Shown here piece after piece: positions 1-8,954 of a DNA stretch of 13,562 bases. Position numbers and translations under genes: made by a program. Below the pieces are notes generated by a model. The model saw only the letters and a program-made list of their open reading frames with translations, was not told where the DNA came from and ran no database searches. Every line of letters begins with the position of its first letter. Positions within the stretch are counted from its first letter, which is position 1. Source of the stretch: Coriobacteriia bacterium (lineage in GTDB: Bacteria; Actinomycetota; Coriobacteriia; Anaerosomatales; JAENZW01); assembly GCA_029858605.1 (NCBI GenBank), contig JAOUET010000030.1:1-13562 (forward strand), written 5' to 3'.

Positions 1-336
1 AAGAAGATAGAAGCCATCATCAAACCGCACAGGCTAGAGAACGTGAAAGAAGCTCTGAACGCACTGGGTGTGGCCGGACTCACCGCATACGAGGTCAAGG
101 GGTACGGCCGCCAGAAGGGCCACACCGAGATATACCGCGGTGCTGAGTACGTGGTCGAATTCAGGCCGAAGACGAAGATAGAAGTGGTGGTCGAAGACGG
201 TGTTGCCGCAAAGGTCGAGGAGGCGATCATCGAGCATGCCCGCACTGGGACGATCGGTGACGGCAAGATCTTCGTCTACGACTGCCAGAGCGTCGTCCGC
301 ATCCGCACGGGCGAGCACGGGTCGGCGGCGCTCTAG
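1..336 (+). CDS. glnB: P-II family nitrogen regulatory protein (5' incomplete by about one codon)
   Basis: P-II is a trimeric cytoplasmic sensor of 2-oxoglutarate, ATP/ADP and, through uridylylation where present, glutamine. It controls ammonium transport and assimilation. The reading frame is open from base 1 (KKIEAIIKPHRLENVKEAL). Adding one initiator Met gives 112 residues, the usual family length, so only the start codon seems to lie outside the window. With that numbering the T-loop reads YGRQKGHTEIYRGAEY, with Tyr51 at the E. coli uridylylation position. The C-terminal signature TGTIGDGKIFV begins at residue 83, also as in E. coli. GlnB and GlnK cannot be told apart without the upstream gene; an amtB there would favour GlnK. 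The family call is very secure. Whether Tyr51 is modified is unknown, because no GlnD is visible. The glutamine synthetase at 3986-5353 is a plausible indirect client. Confidence 0.95.
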   Translation, partial: KKIEAIIKPHRLENVKEALNALGVAGLTAYEVKGYGRQKGHTEIYRGAEYVVEFRPKTKIEVVVEDGVAAKVEEAIIEHARTGTIGDGKIFVYDCQSVVRIRTGEHGSAAL

Positions 337-354
337 GCTCCGCGCGCATTGCGC

Positions 355-373
355 TGATACGCCTCGGGTATCA
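355..373 (+). terminator. small hairpin after glnB, possible weak terminator
   Basis: TGATAC (355-360) and GTATCA (368-373) form a perfect 6-bp stem around a 7-base loop in the 75-bp gap between the P-II gene and the cobalamin adenosyltransferase gene. No T-run follows, so it is not a standard intrinsic terminator. It could attenuate read-through or stabilise the upstream mRNA's 3' end. Confidence 0.25.
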
Positions 374-411
374 TCACGCTGACGCACAGAGTTCGCCGAA
401 GAGGAGAGCGT

Positions 412-977
412 ATGAGCGGACCCATCTACACCCGTGACGGCGACGACGGGCAGACTTCCCTCGCCGACGGCACGCGCGTGCCGAAAGACAGCCTTCGCGT
501 CGAAGCATACGGAACGCTCGACGAGGCGAACGCAGCAATCGGACTCGTGCGCTCGTCGTTGCAGCTGGTCGTCGACGAGGAAGCCGTCCTCGACCGCATG
601 CTCGAGTTCGTGCAGCAGCGGCTCATGAGCTGCGCGAGCCGCGTCGCGACTCCGGAGGAAGCGGTGACCGAGGCCACCCCCCGCGTGACCCAGCCGGACA
701 TCGACTATCTCGAGCGATCGATCGACCAGCTCGCCTCGACTGTTGACGCGATCGACCACTTCGTTCTGCCGACCGGATGCGAAGAAGCTGCCCGCCTTCA
801 CGTCGCACGCACTGTGACGCGTCGCGCCGAGCGCAAGCTCGTACAGCTCTCTCAGTTGAAGCCGGTCGACCCGACGGTGCTCAAGTTCGTCAACCGGCTA
901 AGCGATCTGCTCTTCGTGGCGGCCCGCTACGCCAACGCCGTGTACGGCGCCAGCGACGTCTACTGGAACCCCGCCGA

Positions 978-981
<4 letters not shown>
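412..981 (+). CDS. pduO: ATP:cob(I)alamin adenosyltransferase, PduO type
   Basis: The enzyme transfers the adenosyl group of ATP to cob(I)alamin, making adenosylcobalamin (EC 2.5.1.17), and acts in the cytoplasm as a trimer. The 189-residue product is normal length for a single-domain PduO/MMAB-type enzyme. Visible motifs are the N-terminal ATP-binding YTRDGDDGQTSL (6-17), VEAYGTLDEANAAIG (30-44), FVLPTG (117-122), the Arg-rich RTVTRRAERKL (133-143) and NRLSDLLFVAARYAN (161-175). The ATG is preceded by a GAGGAGAG ribosome-binding site about 4 bases away. It lies 75 bp after the P-II gene on the same strand. Its stop overlaps the stop of the convergent acetyl-CoA synthetase gene by 4 bp. No cobalamin biosynthesis gene or B12-dependent enzyme is in the window, so its client is unknown. 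The family call is secure; the symbol is used in the broad sense (cobO-like in function). Confidence 0.93.
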
Positions 982-2999
<2,018 letters not shown>

Positions 3000-3059
3000 C
3001 GTCTCATCCGATTCGTCCCGCGAACTACCGTGAGCGGCGCAACTCCCCTATGTGCTGGG

Positions 3060-3067
3060 AGTATACT
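3060..3067. promoter_or_regulatory. AGTATACT palindrome, candidate divergent -10 for acsA and larE
   Basis: The 102-bp gap between the divergent acsA and larE starts contains the 8-bp palindrome AGTATACT. It presents TATACT, one mismatch from the sigma-70 -10 consensus, on both strands. Read rightward (3062-3067) it would give a leader of about 28 nt for larE; read leftward (3065-3060) one of about 55-80 nt for acsA. No convincing -35 hexamer lies at the right distance in either direction, so this is tentative. Confidence 0.35.
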
Positions 3068-3101
3068 GGACGGACGGGGTTAGCGGTCGGGAGACGAGGG
3101 T

Positions 3102-3905
3102 TTGAATCCAGAGGCGAAGTATGAGGCCCTGCTAGAGCATGTCGCCGGTCTCGAAAGCTTGTTGGTCGCCTACAGCGGCGGCGTGGATTCCACGTTGCTC
3201 TCTCTCGGCGCACACGTCGTGCTCGGCAAGGGGTGTCTCGCGGCTCTTGCCATCTCAGACACCTACCCCGACTGCGAGGTCGAGCATGCCCGACAGCTTG
3301 CCCGGGAACTCGGACTGAGAACCGTTGAGGTCGAGACGTACGAGCTGGTAGATCCTCAGTTTCGGGCCAACGCCCCGGATCGCTGCTACCACTGCAAAGC
3401 GGAACTCTTCGGACTGCTCAGGACGATAGCCGACTCAAAGGGCCTGACCCACGTCGCAGACGGCAGCAACCTCGACGATCTCGATGATCACAGACCGGGG
3501 ATGCGTGCGGCACGCGAATTCGGGGTGATAAGCCCCTTGCAGGACGTCGGATTCACCAAGCAAGACATCCGCGATGTCGCGGCTATGCTCGGCTTGCCCA
3601 ACTGGGATCGCCCGTCGATGGCGTGCCTGGCGTCCCGATTTCCCTATGGCGAAGAGATCACCGAAGAGCGCCTTGCGCGAGTTGCGACGGCGGAGGAGTC
3701 ACTACGCCGAATCGGGCTTCGGCAGTTCCGGGTGCGCGCGCACGGGGAGGTTGCACGCCTCGAGGTGCATCCCGCCGAGATGGAGACCGCTTGGGAGCAG
3801 CGCGCGCAGGTCACCGCTGCGATCAAGGACGCCGGTTTCGTGTTCGTCGCTCAGGACCTGGAGGGATATCGCACCGGAAGCCTGAACGAGGCTTCCTGGA
3901 CGTAG
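3102..3905 (+). CDS. larE: LarE-type ATP-dependent sulfur transferase (nickel-pincer nucleotide synthesis)
   Basis: LarE is a PP-loop enzyme that adenylylates and then thiolates pyridinium-3,5-biscarboxylic acid mononucleotide on the way to the nickel-pincer cofactor of lactate racemase and related enzymes. The 267-residue product is typical in length. Visible motifs are the PP-loop SGGVDST (25-31), RCYHCKAELF (94-103), ADGSNLDDLDDHRPG (119-133) and PSMACLASRFPYGEEIT (171-187). Cys175 sits at the position of the sacrificial Cys176 of Lactobacillus plantarum LarE. Cys95 and Cys98 form a CxxC with it, the three-cysteine pattern linked to a [4Fe-4S] cluster in some homologues. The start is TTG, with GAGACGAGG just upstream; no better in-frame start precedes the PP-loop. 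LarA, LarB and LarC are absent from the window, so the role is by family only. Confidence 0.9.
   Translation: MNPEAKYEALLEHVAGLESLLVAYSGGVDSTLLSLGAHVVLGKGCLAALAISDTYPDCEVEHARQLARELGLRTVEVETYELVDPQFRANAPDRCYHCKAELFGLLRTIADSKGLTHVADGSNLDDLDDHRPGMRAAREFGVISPLQDVGFTKQDIRDVAAMLGLPNWDRPSMACLASRFPYGEEITEERLARVATAEESLRRIGLRQFRVRAHGEVARLEVHPAEMETAWEQRAQVTAAIKDAGFVFVAQDLEGYRTGSLNEASWT
3876..3896. terminator. hairpin inside the 3' end of larE
   Basis: GGAAGCC (3876-3882) and GGCTTCC (3890-3896) make a perfect 7-bp stem with a 7-base loop, spanning the last codons of larE just before its stop. It lies between two convergent genes (larE and glnA), where a bidirectional stop signal is expected. There is no T-run on either strand, so it may only be coding sequence that happens to pair. 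The rest of the 80-bp gap to the glnA stop shows nothing clear. Confidence 0.3.
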
Positions 3906-3985
3906 CACGCCGGGAGACAGCGATCGATTTGCGGAGCCGAACCAGCCCCTCAGCACGTCCTGTGCGTATGTCCTCGCGTTGGGCC

Positions 3986-5353
3986 CTAGAGTAGCGGCAG
4001 GTACTCCTCGAGCTCCCACTGGGTCACTCGGCTTCGGTATGTGTGCCACTCCATGAGCTTGTTGCGCACATACCAGTTGAATACCGGCTCCCCGAGCGCG
4101 GAACGTACGAGTTCGCTGCTCTCCAGCTCCTCGATCGCCTCGTGCAAGTCCTCAGGGAGCTGCCCTATGCCTCTCTCGGCACGTTCGTCGTCGCTCATCT
4201 CGTACACGTCGTCAGTCACGTCGTCCGGCAGATCGTAGCCTTTCTCGATCCCGTCCAGGCCTGCCGCCAGCATGACTGCGAACGCGAGATACGGGTTGCA
4301 GGCAGGATCCGGCGAGCGCAATTCCACGCGTGTCGCCTGTTCCTTGCCCGGCTTGTACATGGGCACGCGAACGAGAGCGGATCGGTTGCGGTGCGCCCAA
4401 CAGATGTAGACAGGCGCTTCGAAACCGGACACGAGCCGCTTGTACGAGTTCACCCATTGGTTCGTGACCGCACTGATCGCGCGAGCATGATGCAGGATCC
4501 CGGAGATGTAGCCCTTCGCGATGTCCGACAGGTGATGCGAGTCGTCGGCATCGAAGAACGCATTGCGGTCGCCGCGGAACAGCGACTGATGGACGTGCAT
4601 GCCGTTGCCGGCCTCACCGTACATCGGCTTGGGCATGAACGTCGCGTAGAGGTTGTTGAGCTGGGCGACTTCCTTCACGACCACGCGGTAGGTCATGACT
4701 TTGTCTGCCATCCGCAGACCCTCGTCGTAGCGCAGGTCGATCTCGTGCTGGCTGGGGCCGACCTCGTGATGGCTGTACTCCACGCCGATGTCGAAGTCCT
4801 TCAACGTGCGCACGGTCTGCTTTCGCAGGTCCACGGCCAAGTCCCGGGTGGTCATGTCGAAGTAGGTCCCATGGTCGAGCACTTCGGTCGAGCTGTCGTT
4901 CTTGAAGTAGTAGTACTCGAGTTCGGGACCGACGTAGAACGTCAGGCCCATGTCGGCGGCCTTCTGGAGATTCCGCTTGAGCACGTGGCGGGGATCGCCC
5001 TCGTAGGGACTGCCGTCCGGCTTGACCACATCGCAGAACATGGTAGCGACGAGCTGCCCCTCCTGACGCCACGGCAGTATCTGCAGAGTCGTCGGATCGG
5101 GAAGGGCGACCATGTCGCTCTCCTGGATGCGAGCGAATCCCTGGATCGAGGACCCGTCGAATCCCATCCCCTCACTCATCGCCGCATCGAGCTCATCAGT
5201 CGTGATCACGAACGTCTTCAAGAACCCCAAGACGTCCGTGAACCAGAGGTGGATGAACTCGATATCCTTCTCCTTGATGGCCTCGACGGCCCCAACCCTC
5301 AACTGCTCCGGCATCTTCTCGGCATCCCCCTTTCGCTCCGATGCTATATCCAC
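3986..5353 (-). CDS. glnA: glutamine synthetase, type I (alpha class)
   Basis: The enzyme makes glutamine from glutamate, ammonium and ATP (EC 6.3.1.2) as a cytoplasmic dodecamer. Visible in the 455-residue product are FDGSSIQGF (65-73), GPELEYYYF (142-150), HHEVGPSQHEIDL (195-207), the ATP-binding signature KPMYGEAGNGMHVHQSLF (242-259), NRSALVRVP (323-331) and RVELRSPDPACNPYL (342-356). The adenylylation motif NLYDLPPEE is not present; the corresponding stretch is DDVYEMSDDER (381-391). With the short length this points to GSI-alpha, controlled by feedback or regulators rather than adenylylation. The 5353 start is GTG without a ribosome-binding site. An in-frame ATG at 5314 (residue 14) leads into the usual N-terminus, has AAAGGGGG 11 bases upstream, and fits the promoter better. 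It is divergent from the FMN glutamate-synthase-like gene, forming a nitrogen-assimilation pair. Confidence 0.97.
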   Translation of the reverse strand: MDIASERKGDAEKMPEQLRVGAVEAIKEKDIEFIHLWFTDVLGFLKTFVITTDELDAAMSEGMGFDGSSIQGFARIQESDMVALPDPTTLQILPWRQEGQLVATMFCDVVKPDGSPYEGDPRHVLKRNLQKAADMGLTFYVGPELEYYYFKNDSSTEVLDHGTYFDMTTRDLAVDLRKQTVRTLKDFDIGVEYSHHEVGPSQHEIDLRYDEGLRMADKVMTYRVVVKEVAQLNNLYATFMPKPMYGEAGNGMHVHQSLFRGDRNAFFDADDSHHLSDIAKGYISGILHHARAISAVTNQWVNSYKRLVSGFEAPVYICWAHRNRSALVRVPMYKPGKEQATRVELRSPDPACNPYLAFAVMLAAGLDGIEKGYDLPDDVTDDVYEMSDDERAERGIGQLPEDLHEAIEELESSELVRSALGEPVFNWYVRNKLMEWHTYRSRVTQWELEEYLPLL

Positions 5354-5428
5354 TAAAGTTCGGGAATGTTTCGTAGGTAACTACATTAGTGCAAGACGCC
5401 TCATTGCGGGGAGAGGGAGTGTGTTTGA
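5354..5428. promoter_or_regulatory. divergent promoter region of glnA and the FMN glutamate synthase-like gene
   Basis: These 75 bp must hold the promoters of both divergent genes. Leftward, TTGCAC (5394-5389) and AAACAT (5371-5366), 17 bases apart, are a plausible sigma-70 pair starting mRNA near 5359. That suits a glnA start at 5314 better than at 5353. Rightward, TACATT (5382-5387) could serve as a -10, without a good -35. GTAG and CTAC (5373-5376, 5381-5384) form a short inverted repeat between the two -10 candidates. I could not match a GlnR, TnrA or NtcA box with confidence. Confidence 0.4.
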
Positions 5429-7018
5429 ATGAACCTGCAACGCCCGAATGCAAACGACGCGACTCAGACAAGCAACCGTTCTCGCGATGTCGTCCCAGGC
5501 TCAGGACTGTGCTCGCGCTGCACGGACGGATGCCGCGGTAACTGCGAGGTCTTCAAGTCCTCCTTTCGCGGCCGCGAAGTGATCTATCCCGGCCCGTTCG
5601 GCGAGGTCACGGCCGGTGGCGACAAGGATTACCCGATCGACTACTCCCATCTGAACATCATGGGATACGCCCTCGGCGCCAAAGGTCTGCCCGAGGGTCA
5701 GGAGGGGACTCCGGACAACACGCTGTTCCCCATGGTCGACACGGAAACCGAATTCGGCAACGAGAACAAGGTCAAGATGCGCGTGCCGGTATTCACCGGC
5801 GCGCTCGGCTCCACCGAGATTGCCCGCAAGAACTGGGAGCACTTCGCTATCGGTGCCGCCATCTCGGGCGTCTCGCTCGTCTGCGGCGAGAACGTGTGCG
5901 GCATCGACCCCGCGCTCGAGCTGGACTCGAACGGCAAAGTAGTCCGCTCTCCCGACATGGAGCGGCGAGTCAACGAGTACAGGCGCTACCACGACGGATA
6001 CGGCGACATCCTCGTCCAGATGAACGTGGAGGACACGCGTCTTGGCGTCGCCGAGTACTGCATCGAGAAGCTGGGCGTCGAGACCATGGAGCTCAAGTGG
6101 GGTCAGGGCGCGAAGTGCATCGGCGGCGAGATCAAGGTCGACTCGCTCGAGCGCGCTCTCGAACTGCAGAAGCGTGGCTACCTGGTCACTCCGGACCCCA
6201 GCGACGCCGCAGTCCAGGCTGCATTCCACGACACTGCCATCAAGCAGTTCGAGCGCCACTCCCGCCTCGGGTTCGTCGACGAGGACGCGTTCTATGCCGA
6301 GGTCGAGCGCCTTCGCTCTCTGGGCGCCAAGCGCGTGACCCTCAAGACCGGCGCGTACCCCATGCGCGAGCTGGCCATGGCCATCAAGTGGGCGTCCAAC
6401 GCCAAGATCGACCTACTCACTATCGACGGCGCGCCCGGCGGTACCGGCATGAGCCCGTGGCGCATGATGGAGGAGTGGGGCGTCCCGACGTTCTACCTCC
6501 AGTGCATGGCCAACGAGCTGATCGAGCGCCTGCGAGCGAAGGGCGCCCACGTGCCCGACATCGCGATCGCGGGCGGCTTCTCGGCCGAAGACCATGTCTT
6601 CAAAGTCCTCGCACTCGGAGCGCCTCACACGAAAGCCGTTTGCATGGGCCGCGCACTCATGATCCCGGGCTTCGTCGGCAAGAACATCGGCTTGTGGATC
6701 GAGAACAACGACCTCCCCAACACCGTGAACAAATACGGCACGACCAAAGAGGAGATCTTCATCACCTACGAGACACTCAAGGCGAAGTACGGTGACGAGG
6801 TAGACAACTTCCCGCTCGGCGCGATCGGCATCTACACGTACTCCGACAGGATCAGGGTCGGCCTGCAGCAGCTCATGAGCGGCTCGCGCAACATGAAGCT
6901 CGACACCATCAGCCGAGACGACCTGATGGCGCTCACACGCGAGGCCTCGGAGCTATCGGGAATCCCGTTCGTCACGGATGCCTACCGCGAGGAGGCTTTG
7001 CGCATCATCGACGCGTAG
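5429..7018 (+). CDS. FMN-binding glutamate synthase family protein (central/FMN-domain only)
   Basis: The family holds the FMN synthase domain that reduces 2-oxoglutarate plus ammonia to glutamate. The 529-residue protein matches the GltB FMN domain (GQGAK at 226-230, IDGAPGGTGMSPW at 332-344, AGGFSAEDHVFKVLALGAPHTKAVCMGRAL at 381-410, given here only as a landmark range). It lacks the class-II glutaminase domain that starts with Cys1 in full GltB. It also lacks the CxxxxCPxG-type [3Fe-4S] motif and the C-terminal GXGXG beta-helix. Instead the N-terminus has C28-x2-C31-x3-C35-x3-C39, a possible metal or Fe-S site. AGGGAG (5414-5419) lies nine bases before the ATG. No small subunit (GltD) is nearby. 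Divergence from glnA argues for ammonium assimilation, but its true nitrogen and electron donors are unproven; other FMN oxidoreductase activity is possible. Confidence 0.88.
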   Translation: MNLQRPNANDATQTSNRSRDVVPGSGLCSRCTDGCRGNCEVFKSSFRGREVIYPGPFGEVTAGGDKDYPIDYSHLNIMGYALGAKGLPEGQEGTPDNTLFPMVDTETEFGNENKVKMRVPVFTGALGSTEIARKNWEHFAIGAAISGVSLVCGENVCGIDPALELDSNGKVVRSPDMERRVNEYRRYHDGYGDILVQMNVEDTRLGVAEYCIEKLGVETMELKWGQGAKCIGGEIKVDSLERALELQKRGYLVTPDPSDAAVQAAFHDTAIKQFERHSRLGFVDEDAFYAEVERLRSLGAKRVTLKTGAYPMRELAMAIKWASNAKIDLLTIDGAPGGTGMSPWRMMEEWGVPTFYLQCMANELIERLRAKGAHVPDIAIAGGFSAEDHVFKVLALGAPHTKAVCMGRALMIPGFVGKNIGLWIENNDLPNTVNKYGTTKEEIFITYETLKAKYGDEVDNFPLGAIGIYTYSDRIRVGLQQLMSGSRNMKLDTISRDDLMALTREASELSGIPFVTDAYREEALRIIDA

Positions 7019-7031
7019 CAGTTGCGCTGGC

Positions 7032-7133
7032 GCCCCGGAGGGGTCCCGTGCTCCAACAGTCATCGACTTCGAAAGGCGCTCCACATGGAGCGCCTTTCTT
7101 GTCTGCGGAACTGCGCCGGCACCCCTCCGGGGC
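7032..7133. repeat. 13-bp inverted repeat enclosing the terminator hairpin
   Basis: GCCCCGGAGGGGT (7032-7044) and ACCCCTCCGGGGC (7121-7133) are perfect reverse complements, 76 bases apart, flanking the hairpin at 7071-7098. Each arm can also fold on itself (CCCC-GGA-GGGG). A further pairing is possible between GCACCC (7132-7137) and GGGTGC (7162-7167). The whole 176-bp gap between the converging genes (7019-7194) is thus rich in alternative stems, consistent with a bidirectional transcription stop or a dispersed intergenic repeat. Confidence 0.7.
7071..7098 (+). terminator. strong intrinsic terminator after the FMN glutamate synthase-like gene
   Basis: GAAAGGCGCTCC (7071-7082) and GGAGCGCCTTTC (7087-7098) pair perfectly over 12 bp around an ACAT tetraloop, 53 bases past the stop codon. 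The right arm ends CTTTC and runs into TTGT, giving a short U-rich tail on the plus strand. A-T pairs at the base also make it workable for the convergent kinase operon. Confidence 0.85.
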
Positions 7134-7194
7134 ACCCCCCGATTCCCCCCGCACACACGCAGGGTGCTCCCCCGGCGACCCACATGCGCGACTG

Positions 7195-8553
7195 CTACTC
7201 CGCGAGTTCCCTCATCGCGGCCCGCAGCGCGTCGGGCAGCTTCACCTGCAGTCGCGCAGGGCGCATCATCTCGCGGGCGATCAACCGAGTCGCGAACGGC
7301 TTGGCGGCCCCCGCGATGTCGATGTCCGGATAGAGCCGCTGCGCGCAGCCCTCGACCGTCACCAGCGCCTTGATCAGGAGGCCGTAGCCCCTCGGCACGT
7401 GGATCCTGTACGTCGACAACATCGAGAGGAACCCTATTGCGAAGCCGCGAACGTCCGCTCGGCCGGGACCTGAAAGCGTTCGCGACATGAGGTCTGCAAC
7501 GTGATCCCGCACTGCAATCTCCTTGTCCTTCGGGATCTGGAGACCCAGCTCGGCCGAATACCGGATCGCGCGATCCGCGTCACCGTATACCGTGGCTGCA
7601 AGGACTTGAGCGATTGCGACTCTCTGCCGCGGCTGAGTTCGTCCGATGATGCCGAAGTCCAGGTAGCAGATGCGCGAATCCGGTGTCACGAACACGTTGG
7701 CGGGATGCAGGTCGGCATGGAACCTGCCGAACACGAGCACCTGTCGCATGAAGACGTTGGCGCCGTGCACCGCGAGACCGTATGCGTCCACACCCGAACG
7801 CTCGGCTTCCGTGATGTCCGTCAGCCGCCACCCCTCGATGTACTCCATCGTCAATACCCTGCGAGTCGTCTGTGACCAGACGACTCGCGGCACCAGAACT
7901 AGCGGATCGTCGCGGAAGTCGAACCGGAACCTGTCGGCGACACGCCCCTCGTTCCGCATATCCAGTTCGCTGTGAAGAGACTCGTCGAACTCGTCGAGGA
8001 AGCCTTCCAGATTGAATCTCTCGAGGGAACGCATCCGCGAGAATCGCCTCGCCCAGCGACGCGCGATCTGCAGATCGGCTTCGATAGTCCTGGCCGCACC
8101 GGGGCGGACAACCTTGACCACTATTCGCGTTCCCGGCGACAGCGAACCGCCGCATACTGCAGCGTACTCGTCGGCGAGCGTCGCACGATGGACCTGGGCG
8201 ATCGAAGCGGACGCCAGAGGCTCGTCTTCGAAAGAGGCGAAGATCTCCTCCGGCTCGCGTCCCAAGTCCGCGCGTATGACACGACGAACCGCCTCAACGG
8301 GGACCGGAGGGACCGAGTCCTGCAGCTTCTCCAGCTCGAACACGGTCTCCGCAGAGAAGATGTCCGGGCGTACCGAGGCAAGTTGACCGAGCTTGATGAA
8401 GCCCGGCCCCAGCTCCTCGCACGCAAGCCGCGCCTGCCGCGCGAACGAGGCGCGACGTCTGGCGGGTGACGTGAGGCCAAAGCGAGCGCCAACGACGCCG
8501 AGCGCCGCGCGCTTCAGAGCCACCGCGGCTATGCGGCGGCCGCGGGCAGACAT
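7195..8553 (-). CDS. AarF/UbiB (ABC1/ADCK) family protein kinase-like ATPase, short form
   Basis: These atypical kinase-fold proteins support isoprenoid-quinone synthesis (UbiB in E. coli) and lipid-linked functions, probably as membrane-associated ATPases. The family's KxGQ motif is FIKLGQLASVRPDIF (52-66). The Ala-rich nucleotide loop is PLASASIAQVHRA (112-124), followed by a short insert, the lysine motif VVKVVRPG (145-152), the catalytic FHADLHPANVFV (278-289) and the metal-binding CYLDFG (296-301). At 452 residues it is about 100 shorter than UbiB. It ends at DALRAAMRELAE without the two C-terminal transmembrane helices, so it may be soluble or rely on a partner. The ATG follows GAGGAG eight bases upstream. 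The gene starts five bases after the coiled-coil gene stops, so the two form an operon. No quinone-synthesis gene is in the window; the substrate is unknown. Confidence 0.9.
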   Translation of the reverse strand: MSARGRRIAAVALKRAALGVVGARFGLTSPARRRASFARQARLACEELGPGFIKLGQLASVRPDIFSAETVFELEKLQDSVPPVPVEAVRRVIRADLGREPEEIFASFEDEPLASASIAQVHRATLADEYAAVCGGSLSPGTRIVVKVVRPGAARTIEADLQIARRWARRFSRMRSLERFNLEGFLDEFDESLHSELDMRNEGRVADRFRFDFRDDPLVLVPRVVWSQTTRRVLTMEYIEGWRLTDITEAERSGVDAYGLAVHGANVFMRQVLVFGRFHADLHPANVFVTPDSRICYLDFGIIGRTQPRQRVAIAQVLAATVYGDADRAIRYSAELGLQIPKDKEIAVRDHVADLMSRTLSGPGRADVRGFAIGFLSMLSTYRIHVPRGYGLLIKALVTVEGCAQRLYPDIDIAGAAKPFATRLIAREMMRPARLQVKLPDALRAAMRELAE

Positions 8554-8558
8554 CGCAG

Positions 8559-8900
8559 CTACTCCTCGTCGTCTGGAGCCAGTGCGTCGAGAGAGGCCTG
8601 CATCGATTCGAGCCGTCCGCGAAGCTCGGACACCTCGAACCGCAGTTCATCGAGTTTCACCGACAGGTCGGCGCGACTGCCCGGCGGCTCCACGGCCCCG
8701 GACGCTAGCTCGGCCTTCAGACGCTCCTTCTCCTCGGCAATCATGGCCGAGAGGCCGTCTACGAAAGCCTCCGCCCCCTCTTCCATCTCCCCTGACTCCT
8801 GCTTCTTCCCGCGTTCCACGGCAGCCTTCCATCCTTCATCGGCGGTCTCATGCACGAGCGCCCACGCCGCCAGAAGGCGCATGAATTCGTCACTGGCCAT
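8559..8900 (-). CDS. small coiled-coil protein, phasin-like in appearance, function unknown
   Basis: The 113-residue acidic protein has no signal peptide or membrane segment. The N-terminal part (1-30) is amphipathic, and 40-68 is Glu/Lys/Ala-rich helix (AEEKERLKAELASG). A Pro-Gly break (about 71-74) follows, then a heptad-like coiled coil at 77-106 (LSVKLDELRFEVSELRGRL). This two-helix layout resembles the small phasin-like regulators of polyhydroxyalkanoate granules, but no PHA gene is nearby and the match is by shape only. A GGAGG ribosome-binding site lies six bases before the ATG. It is the first gene of an operon with the UbiB-family kinase, five bases downstream, and the pairing suggests a scaffold, adaptor or membrane-recruiting partner of that kinase (inference). 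That it is a real gene is well supported by operon spacing and ribosome-binding site. Confidence 0.8.
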   Translation of the reverse strand: MASDEFMRLLAAWALVHETADEGWKAAVERGKKQESGEMEEGAEAFVDGLSAMIAEEKERLKAELASGAVEPPGSRADLSVKLDELRFEVSELRGRLESMQASLDALAPDDEE

Positions 8901-8954
8901 CGAAGCCTCCGTGCTCCGTGAATGGTGACACGCCTACACGCCAGGATACGCGAT

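Noticed and set aside
3090..3112. GGTTTGAATCC resembling a tRNA T-loop
   Set aside because: The flanking bases do not form a T-stem, and no acceptor, D or anticodon arm can be drawn around it.
4043..5356. 437-codon open frame on the plus strand covering the whole of glnA
   Set aside because: It is the antisense of a confidently identified glutamine synthetase, shows no family motifs, and long antisense frames are expected from high-GC codon bias.
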